Source of the DNA: an uncultured Bacilli bacterium
GTDB taxonomy: Bacteria; Bacillota_I; Bacilli_A; RF39; UBA660
Direction: 5' to 3'
Assembly: GCA_944358405.1 (NCBI GenBank)
Contig: CALVQX010000062.1
Coordinates: forward strand, 1-37,297
DNA: 37,297 nucleotides
In this document: one piece after another, positions 17,366 through 25,774 of the stretch
Layout of the letters: each line of letters begins with the position of its first letter
Position numbering within the stretch: the first letter of the stretch is position 1
Program-made: the position numbers and the translations under genes
Notes under the pieces: model-generated
Database searches by the model: none
What the model was told of the DNA's origin: nothing
Seen by the model: the letters and a program-made list of their open reading frames with translations, nothing else

Positions 17366-18055
17366 CTACTCCATAATTTGAAAGTGATTTCCATTATCTA
17401 AATATAAAATTCCCTTACGATCTTCTAATTGGCTTAAAACATCATTATAATAATTAATCATCTTAAATTTAGTCAAAGTAAGATAAACCATATTTCCATC
17501 ATCCATATATAAAAGAAACCGATCCTTATCATAATCATTAGGTTGATATTCAATATCAGAAATTTTTCCTAAAACATCCTCTTGAATATTTCCCATTCCT
17601 TTAATAAAAGAATCATACTTATCATCTGGAACATAATTCATTAAGCGAGGAATACGAAACAAATCAATCTCTTCCTCTACTGGCACAGTTTCATTGTTTT
17701 TAAAAACCACCGTTTGATCCGTAGAATTAATAAATAAGGGTTGATTTTCTGTAACCTCAATAACCAAAGTTCGGTAAAATCGCTTACTAATATGAACATC
17801 CTCGATATAAGGAGAAGATAATAAGTTTTCCTCCATTTTACCAACACGAAACCAAAGAGACCTAGAATACTCCTTCACGCCAGCAAGCTCCAAAATATAG
17901 TCATCATTTAAATAAGTTGTATTTTTAACAAGGAGATTTTGAATAGGAGTTTGAATATAAACATAAATAGCAAAAGAGATCCCTCCCAAAATAAGAAGGA
18001 TCAATAAAAATGGAAAAATTTTTAATTTTCGCTTTTTTATGATTTTTTTTGCCAT
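17366..18055 (-). CDS. ftsQ: Cell division protein FtsQ/DivIB
   Basis: A 229-residue bitopic divisome protein. It has a basic cytoplasmic tail (AKKIIKKRKLKIF) and one membrane helix (FPFLLILLILGGISFAIYVYI). The extracellular POTRA domain (NTTYLNDDYILELAGV to YIEDVHISKRFYRTLVIEVTENQPLF) is followed by a beta domain. Its place after murB is the standard one in Firmicutes. The start at 18055 uses the GGGAGTAGG site, dropping five residues from the longest frame. The gene follows the murB stop by five bases. The short tail lacks the long C-terminal extension of some DivIB proteins. Confidence 0.9.
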   Translation of the reverse strand: MAKKIIKKRKLKIFPFLLILLILGGISFAIYVYIQTPIQNLLVKNTTYLNDDYILELAGVKEYSRSLWFRVGKMEENLLSSPYIEDVHISKRFYRTLVIEVTENQPLFINSTDQTVVFKNNETVPVEEEIDLFRIPRLMNYVPDDKYDSFIKGMGNIQEDVLGKISDIEYQPNDYDKDRFLLYMDDGNMVYLTLTKFKMINYYNDVLSQLEDRKGILYLDNGNHFQIME

Positions 18056-18060
18056 AAATC

Positions 18061-18969
18061 CTACTCCCAATTTACAAATTCTTGTTCTACCTTTAATTCA
18101 ATGTGATATTCTTGTTTTACCCTTTCCTTTACATATTCAATTAAGCTTTTAATATCACTACTAGTTGCATGATCATAATTAATAATAAAATTAGCATGCT
18201 TTTCACTAACTTTCGCCCCACCGATTTGAAATCCTTTCAACCCCAAATCCTCGATTAACTTTCCGGCAAACATTCCTTCTGGATTACGAAAAACAGAACC
18301 CGCAGAAGGATATTCTAATGGTTGAGATTCCATTCTTCTTTCTCTTCGATCATTCATCACCTTCTCAATTGCAGCACGTTCCCCTTTTTCCAACCGAAAA
18401 ATTACCTCCAAACAAACATACTCAGGATGAGTTTGCAAAAAAGAAGTACGATAATGAAATTGCATCTCTTTATTCTCTAAAGTAATCACTTTAAAATCCG
18501 GTGTTAAAACTTTGACTTCCTGAACAACATAACCCATATCGCTTTTATAAGCACCAGCATTCATAAAAACGCCACCACCAACCGTGCCAGGGATTCCTGC
18601 CGCAAACTCTAAACCAGTCAAACCCTTTTTAGCAACCAAATGACAAAGTTTGATCAAGGAAAAGCCCGCACCAACTCGAACTTTATTATTTCCAAAAAAT
18701 TCAATTTCTGAAAATTCTGATAATCGAATCAAAACTCCCTCATAAGCCTTATCACTAAATAATAAATTAGAACCATTTCCTAATATTTTATAAGAGATAT
18801 TCTCCGCCTTTAACAACTTTAATAATGTCACTAACTGTCCTTCATTTTTAGGATACACAATAGCTCTTGCTACTCCTCCAGCTTTATAAGTTGTATACTT
18901 ATCTAAGAAAACATCTTTTTCGATTTTTCCAACATCTGCTTGTTCTAATTTCTCTATCAATTCTTTCAT
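18061..18969 (-). CDS. murB: UDP-N-acetylenolpyruvoylglucosamine reductase MurB
   Basis: FAD-dependent cytoplasmic enzyme (302 aa) that makes UDP-MurNAc, the second committed step of peptidoglycan precursor synthesis. Visible are YTTYKAGGVARAIVYP, the FAD segment LGNGSNLLFSD, AGIPGTVGGGVFMNAGAY, and YPSAGSVFRNPEG, whose Ser is the proton donor of type II (Gram-positive) MurB. The length is normal for that type. A GGTGAGGCGG ribosome site precedes the ATG. It begins six bases after the murG stop, so translation is likely coupled. Confidence 0.96.
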   Translation of the reverse strand: MKELIEKLEQADVGKIEKDVFLDKYTTYKAGGVARAIVYPKNEGQLVTLLKLLKAENISYKILGNGSNLLFSDKAYEGVLIRLSEFSEIEFFGNNKVRVGAGFSLIKLCHLVAKKGLTGLEFAAGIPGTVGGGVFMNAGAYKSDMGYVVQEVKVLTPDFKVITLENKEMQFHYRTSFLQTHPEYVCLEVIFRLEKGERAAIEKVMNDRRERRMESQPLEYPSAGSVFRNPEGMFAGKLIEDLGLKGFQIGGAKVSEKHANFIINYDHATSSDIKSLIEYVKERVKQEYHIELKVEQEFVNWE

Positions 18970-18975
18970 ACCGCC

Positions 18976-20052
18976 TCACCCAATTAACTTTCTAAGTTCA
19001 TCATAAATCTTAGTTGCAGAGTCTGTAATTCCTAAACTCCTACTTTGAATCTTCATTTGATCATACTGATCTTTATGATCAAACAATTTATCTATCTCTA
19101 ATAAAATCCTCTCCTTAGAAAACTCTTCTTCTGTCACAATTCTACAAGCACCTACTTCCTCTAATTCTTTTGCATTCATATACTGATGATTATGAGTAAC
19201 ATAAGGAGAAGGTACTAATATTGCTGGTAAACCAATCGCTGTAATCTCCGCAATCGTAGAAGCACCCGCTCTAGAGATAATCAAATCAGTATCTTTTAAT
19301 AACTGAATCAACTGATCTAAAAAAGGCACCAATCGAACATTCGTCGGAAGGACAACCTGCTGATAATCTTCGTAATATGCTTTCCCAGTAACAACCAATA
19401 CTTGATAATTTTTATTTTCAAATCCAGGGATTAATTCTTTCAATTTTTGAGTCATTGTAGTAGACCCTAAAGAGCCCATCACAATCACAACTAATTTTTT
19501 AGAAATATCAAATCCTAAAGATCTTTTGGACATTTTGCGAACTTTTAAAATTTCTTCACTACGAGGATTCCCTGTATAAACAACTTTTTGAGAAGGAAAA
19601 TATTCTACACTACTTGGTAAGGAAACGCAAATACGATCAGCAAATCTAGCTAAAAACTTATTAGAAACTCCTGGAATAGAATTTTGTTCATGAATTAAAA
19701 TAGGATATTTCAAACGATGAGCCGCATATAAAACAGGAGCCGTAATATAACCACCAACCCCAATAACCACATCCGGATGAAATTCCTGTATTATTTTTTT
19801 TGCCTTCCCAATTGCCTTTCGAAATTGATTCAAAACTGCAAAATTAGAAAGTAGATGTCGTCGATCTAATCCACTCATTTCAATTCCTTCATAACGAATT
19901 CCTAATTTCGGAATTAAATCTTTTTCCATCCGATCAGTAGTACCAATATACAAAATTTTACTCTTAGGTTCTTTTTCCTCTATTTTATGAATAATTGCTA
20001 TCGCAGGATAGATATGTCCACCCGTTCCCCCAGCAACAACGATCACCTTCAC
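18976..20052 (-). CDS. murG: Lipid II synthase MurG
   Basis: Peripheral membrane GlcNAc transferase (358 aa) that converts lipid I to lipid II. It has GT-B fold motifs: the N-terminal glycine loop AGGTGGHIYPA (7-17), VIGVGGYITAPVL, LIHEQNSIPGVSNK, and the C-terminal DLIISRAGASTIAEI donor-binding segment. Translation starts at a GTG (20050-20052) with GAGGTGA upstream; no better ATG exists. It is the first gene of a murG-murB-ftsQ operon. Confidence 0.96.
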   Translation of the reverse strand: MKVIVVAGGTGGHIYPAIAIIHKIEEKEPKSKILYIGTTDRMEKDLIPKLGIRYEGIEMSGLDRRHLLSNFAVLNQFRKAIGKAKKIIQEFHPDVVIGVGGYITAPVLYAAHRLKYPILIHEQNSIPGVSNKFLARFADRICVSLPSSVEYFPSQKVVYTGNPRSEEILKVRKMSKRSLGFDISKKLVVIVMGSLGSTTMTQKLKELIPGFENKNYQVLVVTGKAYYEDYQQVVLPTNVRLVPFLDQLIQLLKDTDLIISRAGASTIAEITAIGLPAILVPSPYVTHNHQYMNAKELEEVGACRIVTEEEFSKERILLEIDKLFDHKDQYDQMKIQSRSLGITDSATKIYDELRKLIG

Positions 20053-20072
20053 AGTCTCACCTCGGTTAATTT

Positions 20073-20081
20073 ATTATACCA
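20073..20081 (-). promoter_or_regulatory. murG-murB-ftsQ promoter (extended -10)
   Basis: TGG-TATAAT on the minus strand, about 20 bases before the GTG start. The -35 region is only T-rich (TTTCTA at 16-base spacing). Confidence 0.5.
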
Positions 20082-20221
20082 TAATTTCATTATTTAGAAA
20101 AAAGCTTTTAGCTTCTCTTCTACATAAATTGCAAAATTTGACATCAACAAGACTTCATTCTATTTTATTCCTTTTCATTATACATCAGACTAAAATCTCT
20201 GTAAATATCGTCCAGGAAGAT

Positions 20222-20249
20222 TTGTTTTTACAAAAAAGTATGATAAAAT
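20222..20249 (+). promoter_or_regulatory. tmcAL-gmk promoter
   Basis: -35 TTGTTT (20222-20227), 16-base spacer, extended -10 TGA-TAAAAT (20244-20249). Confidence 0.5.
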
Positions 20250-20273
20250 AAAATACACAGAAAAGAGGAATCT

Positions 20274-21440
20274 ATGAAAAGTATTGGAATTATTGCTGAA
20301 TATAACCCATTTCATAATGGTCATCTCTATCAAATTCAAGAAATTAAAAAGAAATACCCTAAGGATACTATAATCATAGCCATGAGCGGCAATTTTACCC
20401 AAAGAGGCGAACCAGCAATCATCGATAAATGGTCAAGAGCTCAACTAGCCATTAAAAATGGTGCAGACTTAGTAGTAGAAATACCATATATCTTTGCCAC
20501 ACAAAGTGCCGACTACTTTAGCTATGCAGGAATCACTTTGCTGGAAAACTTAAAAGTAGATAAATTAGTCTTTGGAAGCGAATCGAATCAAATAGAAGAC
20601 TTAACAGAAATTGCAAAAGCTGAACTAGAAGAAAAAGAGTTTGATAAATTAGTCAAAATTTATTCTAAATTTGGCTATAATTATCCAACTGCTTTGTCCT
20701 TAGCCTTAAAAGATTTAACTGGAAAAGTAATAAAAACCCCAAATGATATCCTAGGAATTACCTACATCAAAACCATATTAAAATATCACTACAAAATAAA
20801 ACCTCTAGCTATCAAAAGAACGAATGAATATCACAAAAAAGAATTAACTGGAGCAATCAGTAGTGCAACAGCTATCAGAGAAAACATAGACAAATTAGAA
20901 AAAGTAAAAAATAGCGTTCCCCAAAATACATATGAAACTCTAACCAAAGAAACGCTTTATAAAAAAGAAGATTATTTTATTTTTTTAAAATATAAAATCA
21001 TAACAGAAAAAAACTTAGAAAAGTATCATCTAGTAGAACAAGATCTAGCTATAAAACTAAAAAAAGAAATATTAAATGCAACATCCTATGAAGAATTAAT
21101 TCAAAAAGTAAAATCAAAGCATTGGACCTATAGTAAAATATCACGTGCCCTACTCCATATTTTGTGTAATAATACAAAAGAAGAAATAGAAAATAATAAA
21201 GAAATAAAATATATCCGCTTACTAGGATTTAATGAAAATGGAAGAGCTTATCTAAATAAATATAAAAAAGAAATACAACTACCAATCATCAGTAAAATAT
21301 CAAAAGAAAAAGATGAAATGCTAGAATTAGAACTAAATACCACCAAGATATACCTCTTACCATATAAAAATGGAGAACAAAAATATAAAAAAGAATACCA
21401 AACAAATTTATATATGAAAAATAAAGGAGAAAGAATATGA
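20274..21440 (+). CDS. tmcAL: tRNA(Met) cytidine acetate ligase TmcAL
   Basis: A 388-residue nucleotidyltransferase-fold enzyme of the YlbM family. In Bacillus it activates acetate with ATP and places N4-acetylcytidine at the wobble position of elongator tRNA-Met. The HIGH-like motif is His14-Asn-Gly-His17 in IIAEYNPFHNGHLYQ. MSGNFTQRGEPAIIDKW, ADLVVEIPYIFATQSADYF and FGSESN are family hallmarks, as is the TGAISSATAIREN segment. Its ribosome site is AGAGG. The 3' end overlaps gmk by four bases (ATGA), indicating an operon. The gene is more A-rich than the minus-strand genes around it, probably because of strand. Confidence 0.92.
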   Translation: MKSIGIIAEYNPFHNGHLYQIQEIKKKYPKDTIIIAMSGNFTQRGEPAIIDKWSRAQLAIKNGADLVVEIPYIFATQSADYFSYAGITLLENLKVDKLVFGSESNQIEDLTEIAKAELEEKEFDKLVKIYSKFGYNYPTALSLALKDLTGKVIKTPNDILGITYIKTILKYHYKIKPLAIKRTNEYHKKELTGAISSATAIRENIDKLEKVKNSVPQNTYETLTKETLYKKEDYFIFLKYKIITEKNLEKYHLVEQDLAIKLKKEILNATSYEELIQKVKSKHWTYSKISRALLHILCNNTKEEIENNKEIKYIRLLGFNENGRAYLNKYKKEIQLPIISKISKEKDEMLELELNTTKIYLLPYKNGEQKYKKEYQTNLYMKNKGERI

Positions 21441-22120
21441 TCAAACAAAAAAAGAATGGAGAACTTATTATAATATCAGGAACTACATGTGCTGGAAAAG
21501 GAAGTGTCATTGAAAAACTATTAGAAAGAAATAAAAATTTATCTCTATCCCTATCCTATACCTCTAGACCTATTCGAGCAGGAGAAGTAGATGGAGTAGA
21601 TTATAAATTTATATCTCATGAAGAATTTGAAGAAAAAATTAAAAAAGGAGATTTTTTAGAATATGCCAAAGTTAGATACGGAGAATACTTTGGAACTCCC
21701 AAAGAAGAAGTAAAAAGATTATTATCAACTGGAAAAGATGTAATTTTAGAAATAGATGTCCAAGGAGCCCAACAAATTAAAGAATTATTTCCCGAAACAA
21801 TTTTAATTTTTATCATGGCTCCAAGTATGAGTGAAGTGAAAAAAAGAATCAAAATAAGAGGGAAAGAAACCAAAGATCAAGTATTAGATAGATTTATTAC
21901 CGCATATAAAGAAATCAATGAAATTCCTAAATATAACTATGTAGTAATTAACGACGAATTAGAAAAAGCAGTAGAAAAAGTAGAAGCTATACTACTTAGT
22001 GAAAAATGTCGAGTAGATAGAATTGAAGAAATTTCAGTAGAAAATCAAGAAGAATTTATGCATGAATTACTAATGGATTCCGATTTTACAAATGAATCAA
22101 TTAGTAACAAAATATCATAA
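21437..22120 (+). CDS. gmk: Guanylate kinase
   Basis: Phosphorylates GMP/dGMP to GDP using ATP (227 aa). The P-loop is GTTCAGKGS (15-23); the GMP-binding region is SLSYTSRPIRAGEVDGVDYKFIS and EYAKVRYGEYFGTP, followed by VILEIDVQGAQQIK, all typical of guanylate kinases. The P-loop differs from the usual GPSGVGKGT in the two residues before the Ala-Gly-Lys, but keeps the Gly-Lys core. A C-terminal extension of about 25 residues, acidic and helical, exceeds the usual length. Translationally coupled to tmcAL. Confidence 0.95.
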   Translation: MIKQKKNGELIIISGTTCAGKGSVIEKLLERNKNLSLSLSYTSRPIRAGEVDGVDYKFISHEEFEEKIKKGDFLEYAKVRYGEYFGTPKEEVKRLLSTGKDVILEIDVQGAQQIKELFPETILIFIMAPSMSEVKKRIKIRGKETKDQVLDRFITAYKEINEIPKYNYVVINDELEKAVEKVEAILLSEKCRVDRIEEISVENQEEFMHELLMDSDFTNESISNKIS

Positions 22121-22126
22121 ATTAAG

Positions 22127-22155
22127 TTTATATAAAAATAAATCAGTGCTATAAT
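22127..22155 (+). promoter_or_regulatory. Promoter of the 113-aa membrane protein gene
   Basis: -35 TTTATA (22127-22132), 17-base spacer, -10 TATAAT (22150-22155). Confidence 0.55.
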
Positions 22156-22183
22156 AAAGATAAGATAAGGAGAAAAGAAAAAG

Positions 22184-22525
22184 ATGAAAAATAATTTAAA
22201 ACTCTATTTAAAAGAAATAGATACTCTATTAAAGAAAAAAGAAATAAAAGATCTAGAAAAAATAAAAGAAGAGCATCTCCTACAAATCCAATTTTTTCAA
22301 CACGAACGGTTCGTCCATCTATTAGTAACTGTTTTTGTAGGAATAGTTACAATATTATTCTTTCTATTTGGTCTACTATTAAAAAACAGTTCATTATTTT
22401 TATTATTCTTCTGTGGAGCAGTTTTATTTATACCATACATTTTCCATTACTACTATCTAGAAAATGGAGTACAAAAAATGTATAAACAGTATTGGGAATT
22501 AAACGATAGAACAAAAGAAAAATAA
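22184..22525 (+). CDS. Small two-helix membrane protein, 113 aa
   Basis: I do not recognise this protein. A Lys/Glu-rich N-terminal helix (LKEIDTLLKKKEIKDLEKIKEEHL) is followed by two hydrophobic helices (LLVTVFVGIVTILFFLFGLLL and SLFLLFFCGAVLFIPYIFHYY) and a short charged tail. This gives both termini in the cytoplasm. An AAGGAG ribosome site lies 11 bases before the ATG, and a promoter and a terminator frame it as a single-gene transcript. Confidence 0.7.
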   Translation: MKNNLKLYLKEIDTLLKKKEIKDLEKIKEEHLLQIQFFQHERFVHLLVTVFVGIVTILFFLFGLLLKNSSLFLLFFCGAVLFIPYIFHYYYLENGVQKMYKQYWELNDRTKEK

Positions 22526-22544
22526 AAAACTACAGAAACTATAG

Positions 22545-22581
22545 CAAAAAGAATAAATCTCAACGAGGATTTATTCTTTTT
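22545..22581. terminator. Bidirectional terminator
   Basis: GAATAAATC / GATTTATTC stem (22551-22559, 22568-22576) extended by A/T pairs, 8-base loop, T run on each strand. Shared by the 113-aa gene and the convergent 126-aa gene, whose stop codon lies in it. Confidence 0.85.
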
Positions 22582-22951
22582 TTTGGGAAGAAAAATTGAA
22601 AATATACTGCCTTACAAATGTTTTTTGTTGCCCCATTATTCTATTATACTGATCAACTAAAAATTGATATTTTCTAATTGGTTGTGCACCAATACTTTCT
22701 AATTGTTGAAAAACCTCTTCTCTTTCCTTATAAGATGAAGGACATAAATCTAATGATTCAAAATAAGAAACGAGTTCCTTAGAAAGATGAATATCATTAT
22801 TATAAAAGAATTGATCTCTTCCAGGCAAATAAATCATATTATATAATTTGATATGAGAAGAATCAATTTTCCTTTCAATATCATAAACAGTTCCGATAGA
22901 AATAGCAAAGCAGATACCAAAATCCGTTGTTACAATCTCATATTTTTTCAT
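22571..22951 (-). CDS. Hypothetical protein, 126 aa
   Basis: Not recognised. It starts MKKYEIVTTDFGICFAISIGTVYDIE and is soluble with a mixed composition; the C-terminal part (KYQFLVDQYNRIMGQQKTFVRQYIFNF) is likely helical. The start is placed at 22951 by AGGAGGGG; the longer frame begins at a TTG overlapping the probable -10 (TATAAT, near 22974-22979). It stands alone between two terminators. Confidence 0.6.
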   Translation of the reverse strand: MKKYEIVTTDFGICFAISIGTVYDIERKIDSSHIKLYNMIYLPGRDQFFYNNDIHLSKELVSYFESLDLCPSSYKEREEVFQQLESIGAQPIRKYQFLVDQYNRIMGQQKTFVRQYIFNFSSQKKE

Positions 22952-23003
22952 ACCGTCCCCTCCTGATCTCAATATTATAACAAACAGCAAAACAAATCAA
23001 CAA

Positions 23004-23028
23004 GAAAAAAGGCATCAGAAAATGCCTT
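23004..23028 (-). terminator. pyk terminator
   Basis: AAGGCAT / ATGCCTT stem with a 6-base loop, then TTTTTT on the minus strand. It overlaps the pyk stop codon. Confidence 0.85.
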
Positions 23029-24442
23029 AGTCTTCAAGTTCTTCAATTTTCATTAAATTCGTTGGACTAGAAATTCCAGTATTAGGAAAACTTCCTGTAA
23101 TTACAAGAATATCTCCTTTATGCAATTCCATAAATTCCTTTGCCTTAGAAACACTTTCTGTAAGAATTTCATCTGTAGAATTACAAATTTTTAGGCAAAC
23201 AGGATAAACTCCCCAATTCAAAGCTAGGCGACGACCAGTTTTCTCATCAGGACACAAACCTAAAATAATCGCATCTGGTTTCAAATTACTAATTAATCTA
23301 GCTGTAGTTCCACTAATCGTAGCAGCACAAATTAATTTGGCATTCAAACGTTCTGCACTCTCTACAACACATTCTGCAATTGCAGTTGGAATGCTATCCA
23401 CACGTTGATGCTCTGTAATATAATCAAAATGAGCATATTGTTCTGTAACTTCGCAAATATTAGCCATTGCTTGAACAGTCTCTACAGGGTGTTTTCCAAT
23501 CGTGGTTTCTCCACTTAACATTACTGCATCAGTACCATCTAAAACAGCATTTGCAATATCACTAGTTTCTGCTCTCTTAGGTCTAGAGCTTTCCATCATC
23601 GTCTCTAACATCTCCGTAGCAACAACACAGATTTTTCCCATGCGACGGCAAGTTTTAATCATATCTTTTTGAACGATTGGTAATCGTTCACTAGCAATCT
23701 CTGTACCTAAATCACCACGAGCAACCATAACGCCATCAGAAACTTCAAGAATTTCTTCTAAATTCTTAATTCCTAAATCGCTTTCAATCTTACAAATAAT
23801 CTGTAGATCTTCTCGACCATATTGTTTTAAAATCTCTTTAATTTCCAAAACATCTTCTTTAGATGAAACAAACGAAATTGCTAAATACTCTCCCCCATGT
23901 TCACATGCATATTTTAAATCAGCACGATCTAAATCACTAACATAAGGAATATTTAATTTAATCCCCGGAACACTCATACTCTTACGATTTCCAAGAATAC
24001 CACCATTAATCACCTTGCAAGTAACACCATCTGCCTCTACACTAATAACTTCAAGTTTCATCTTAGCATTTTCAAGTAAGATAATATCACCAACACTTAA
24101 ACTATCCAAAGCTTCAGGATGATTAACCGTAAATCTTTCTTCATTACCAAGTACATTATCCTTAACAATACGAATAATCTTACCAGGAACCAATTCAATA
24201 GAATCATTTTCTAACATTCCACTACGAAATTCTGGACCCTTAGTATCCCAAAGAATAGCAACACTTTTCCCTGTACGTCTTCTCACTTCACGTACAGAAG
24301 CACAAGCTTGATCTCTTTCTTCAATCGTAGCATGTGTAAAATTAATTCTTGCAACATTCATTCCTGCTAAAACCATCTTCTCCATAACATCAGGCTGATT
24401 TGATGCAGGACCAATACTACAAATAATCTTTGTTTTCTTCAT
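23027..24442 (-). CDS. pyk: Pyruvate kinase
   Basis: Glycolytic enzyme (471 aa) making pyruvate and ATP from phosphoenolpyruvate and ADP. Seen are KIICSIGPAS, MNVARINFTHAT, LWDTKGPEFR, ICKIESDLGIKNLEEI (with the active-site Lys), MVARGDLGTEI, and VATEMLETMMESSRPKRAETSD. The C-terminal domain ends at about residue 471 without the extra PEP-utiliser-like domain seen in Bacillus pyruvate kinase. The start at 24442 follows AAGGAG; the longer TTG frame covers the ribosome site. Single-gene transcript. Confidence 0.96.
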   Translation of the reverse strand: MKKTKIICSIGPASNQPDVMEKMVLAGMNVARINFTHATIEERDQACASVREVRRRTGKSVAILWDTKGPEFRSGMLENDSIELVPGKIIRIVKDNVLGNEERFTVNHPEALDSLSVGDIILLENAKMKLEVISVEADGVTCKVINGGILGNRKSMSVPGIKLNIPYVSDLDRADLKYACEHGGEYLAISFVSSKEDVLEIKEILKQYGREDLQIICKIESDLGIKNLEEILEVSDGVMVARGDLGTEIASERLPIVQKDMIKTCRRMGKICVVATEMLETMMESSRPKRAETSDIANAVLDGTDAVMLSGETTIGKHPVETVQAMANICEVTEQYAHFDYITEHQRVDSIPTAIAECVVESAERLNAKLICAATISGTTARLISNLKPDAIILGLCPDEKTGRRLALNWGVYPVCLKICNSTDEILTESVSKAKEFMELHKGDILVITGSFPNTGISSPTNLMKIEELED

Positions 24443-24474
24443 TCTTACTTCACTCCTTTTTAACAAGCTATATA

Positions 24475-24503
24475 ATTATAGCATATTTATTAAAAGTTTT
24501 AAA
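24475..24503 (-). promoter_or_regulatory. pyk promoter
   Basis: -35 TTTAAA (24498-24503), 17-base spacer, extended -10 TGC-TATAAT (-10 at 24475-24480). Confidence 0.6.
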
Positions 24504-24759
24504 GAAAAAATAGAAATTTTATAATGAAAATACATAATCACAATATTTACGGTAAATATACTAAGTTCATTAATAAACCAACCTTAATTATATTCTGATT
24601 GATATAATGATGTATTTAATAAAGATTTGCTGACAAGCTGACCAAAAGAAGCTTTGTGTAGCCGTAATATTTACTATCAACATTTAATGATAATAACAAA
24701 AGTCCATCTTAAAAATAATACCCCATAGATAGAAAGTGGAAAATAGCTAGAAAGACAAA
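24504..24759. other. Intergenic region without a recognisable gene
   Basis: About 250 bases between the pyk promoter and the mutM side with no convincing frame on either strand. It holds a perfect 8+1+8 dyad, ATATTTAC-G-GTAAATAT, at 24543-24559, and a partial copy of one arm (TAATATTTAC) near 24665-24675. Nothing else could be assigned. Confidence 0.5.
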
Positions 24760-24867
24760 TTACTTAATGAATAATAATTTCTTTAACGTTTTCATTATCG
24801 AAGCAATATCAATAAAAACATCTACAATAATAGATAAATACAATAAAAGACGTATGATTGTTCTCAT
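24760..24867 (-). CDS. Possible small hydrophobic peptide, 35 aa
   Basis: An ATG six bases after the mutM stop opens a 35-codon frame, MRTIIRLLLYLSIIVDVF and then IDIASIMKTLKKLLFIK. It is basic at both ends with a hydrophobic centre, so it could be a membrane peptide. No clear ribosome site is present, so it may be chance. Confidence 0.25.
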   Translation of the reverse strand: MRTIIRLLLYLSIIVDVFIDIASIMKTLKKLLFIK

Positions 24868-24873
24868 AAGTCT

Positions 24874-25695
24874 TTATTTTTGACACTTAGGACAAAAGTA
24901 TGTTCCTCTGCCGCCTACTTTAGTAATCGTTATTTTTCCCCCACAAGTTGGACATACTCCATCTTTTTTGCCGTGGACAAGAAGTTCGTTTTGAAACAAG
25001 CCATGCACTCCTTCTTCTGAAGTAAAGCTTTTGATCGTAGTTCCACCAAGTTGAATTGCTTTTTCTAAAACTATTCTAGTATTCCGAATGATATCCTCAC
25101 ACTCTTTTAAAGTAACATCACAAGATTTTCTCAAAGGATGAAGATGACTTAAAAAAAGAATTTCATCATCATAAATATTTCCAATTCCTGCAATAATACT
25201 TTGATCTAATAATACCGTTTTTATATGTGTTTTTTTAGCATGAATTTTCTCATACAAATACTCTTTGGTAAGAGCATCATCAAAGTATTCTAACCCTAAT
25301 TGACAAAGTGGATATTTCTCCATATAATCACTTTTATTAAGTAAATACATTTTACCAAATTTCCGCACATCGTGATATCGAAAGCTAACATCATTATCTA
25401 AAATAAATTCCACATGCTCATGCTTCAAAATAGGATCACCTTTTTTTCGAAAGAAAAATTTTCCCTCCATCCTTAAATGAACTAGCAAATTATCTGTATC
25501 TAAAGAAAAGACAAGAAACTTTCCACGCGTAGTAATATCATGAATGACCTGTCCTACCACTTGCTTTTCAAATTCCTCCTTACTAGGATAAGCAATAATG
25601 TTGTCCCAATAAACCGAACAAGCATGAATTTTTTGTCCAATCAGTCTTGTTTTCAAACTACGCGCAACAGTAATAACTTCTGGTTTTTCTGGCAT
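24874..25695 (-). CDS. mutM: Formamidopyrimidine-DNA glycosylase (Fpg/MutM)
   Basis: Base-excision repair glycosylase/AP lyase for 8-oxoguanine and ring-opened purines (273 aa). The catalytic Pro2-Glu3 is present in MPEKPEV; most homologs read MPELPEV. Also seen are the helix-two-turn-helix IIAGIGNIYDDEILF and the C-terminal zinc finger CPTCGGKI to GGRGTYFCPKCQ, with four Cys. A GGGGATAGG ribosome site precedes the ATG. It lies 79 bases downstream of polA in the same direction, a frequent polA-mutM arrangement in Firmicutes, and may share its transcript. Confidence 0.95.
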   Translation of the reverse strand: MPEKPEVITVARSLKTRLIGQKIHACSVYWDNIIAYPSKEEFEKQVVGQVIHDITTRGKFLVFSLDTDNLLVHLRMEGKFFFRKKGDPILKHEHVEFILDNDVSFRYHDVRKFGKMYLLNKSDYMEKYPLCQLGLEYFDDALTKEYLYEKIHAKKTHIKTVLLDQSIIAGIGNIYDDEILFLSHLHPLRKSCDVTLKECEDIIRNTRIVLEKAIQLGGTTIKSFTSEEGVHGLFQNELLVHGKKDGVCPTCGGKITITKVGGRGTYFCPKCQK

Positions 25696-25774
25696 CCTAT
25701 CCCCTACTTTCTAACTCTATATTGAAACAACTTAAAATCATTTGAATATTCAAATACTTCCATAAGTTTCTCCA

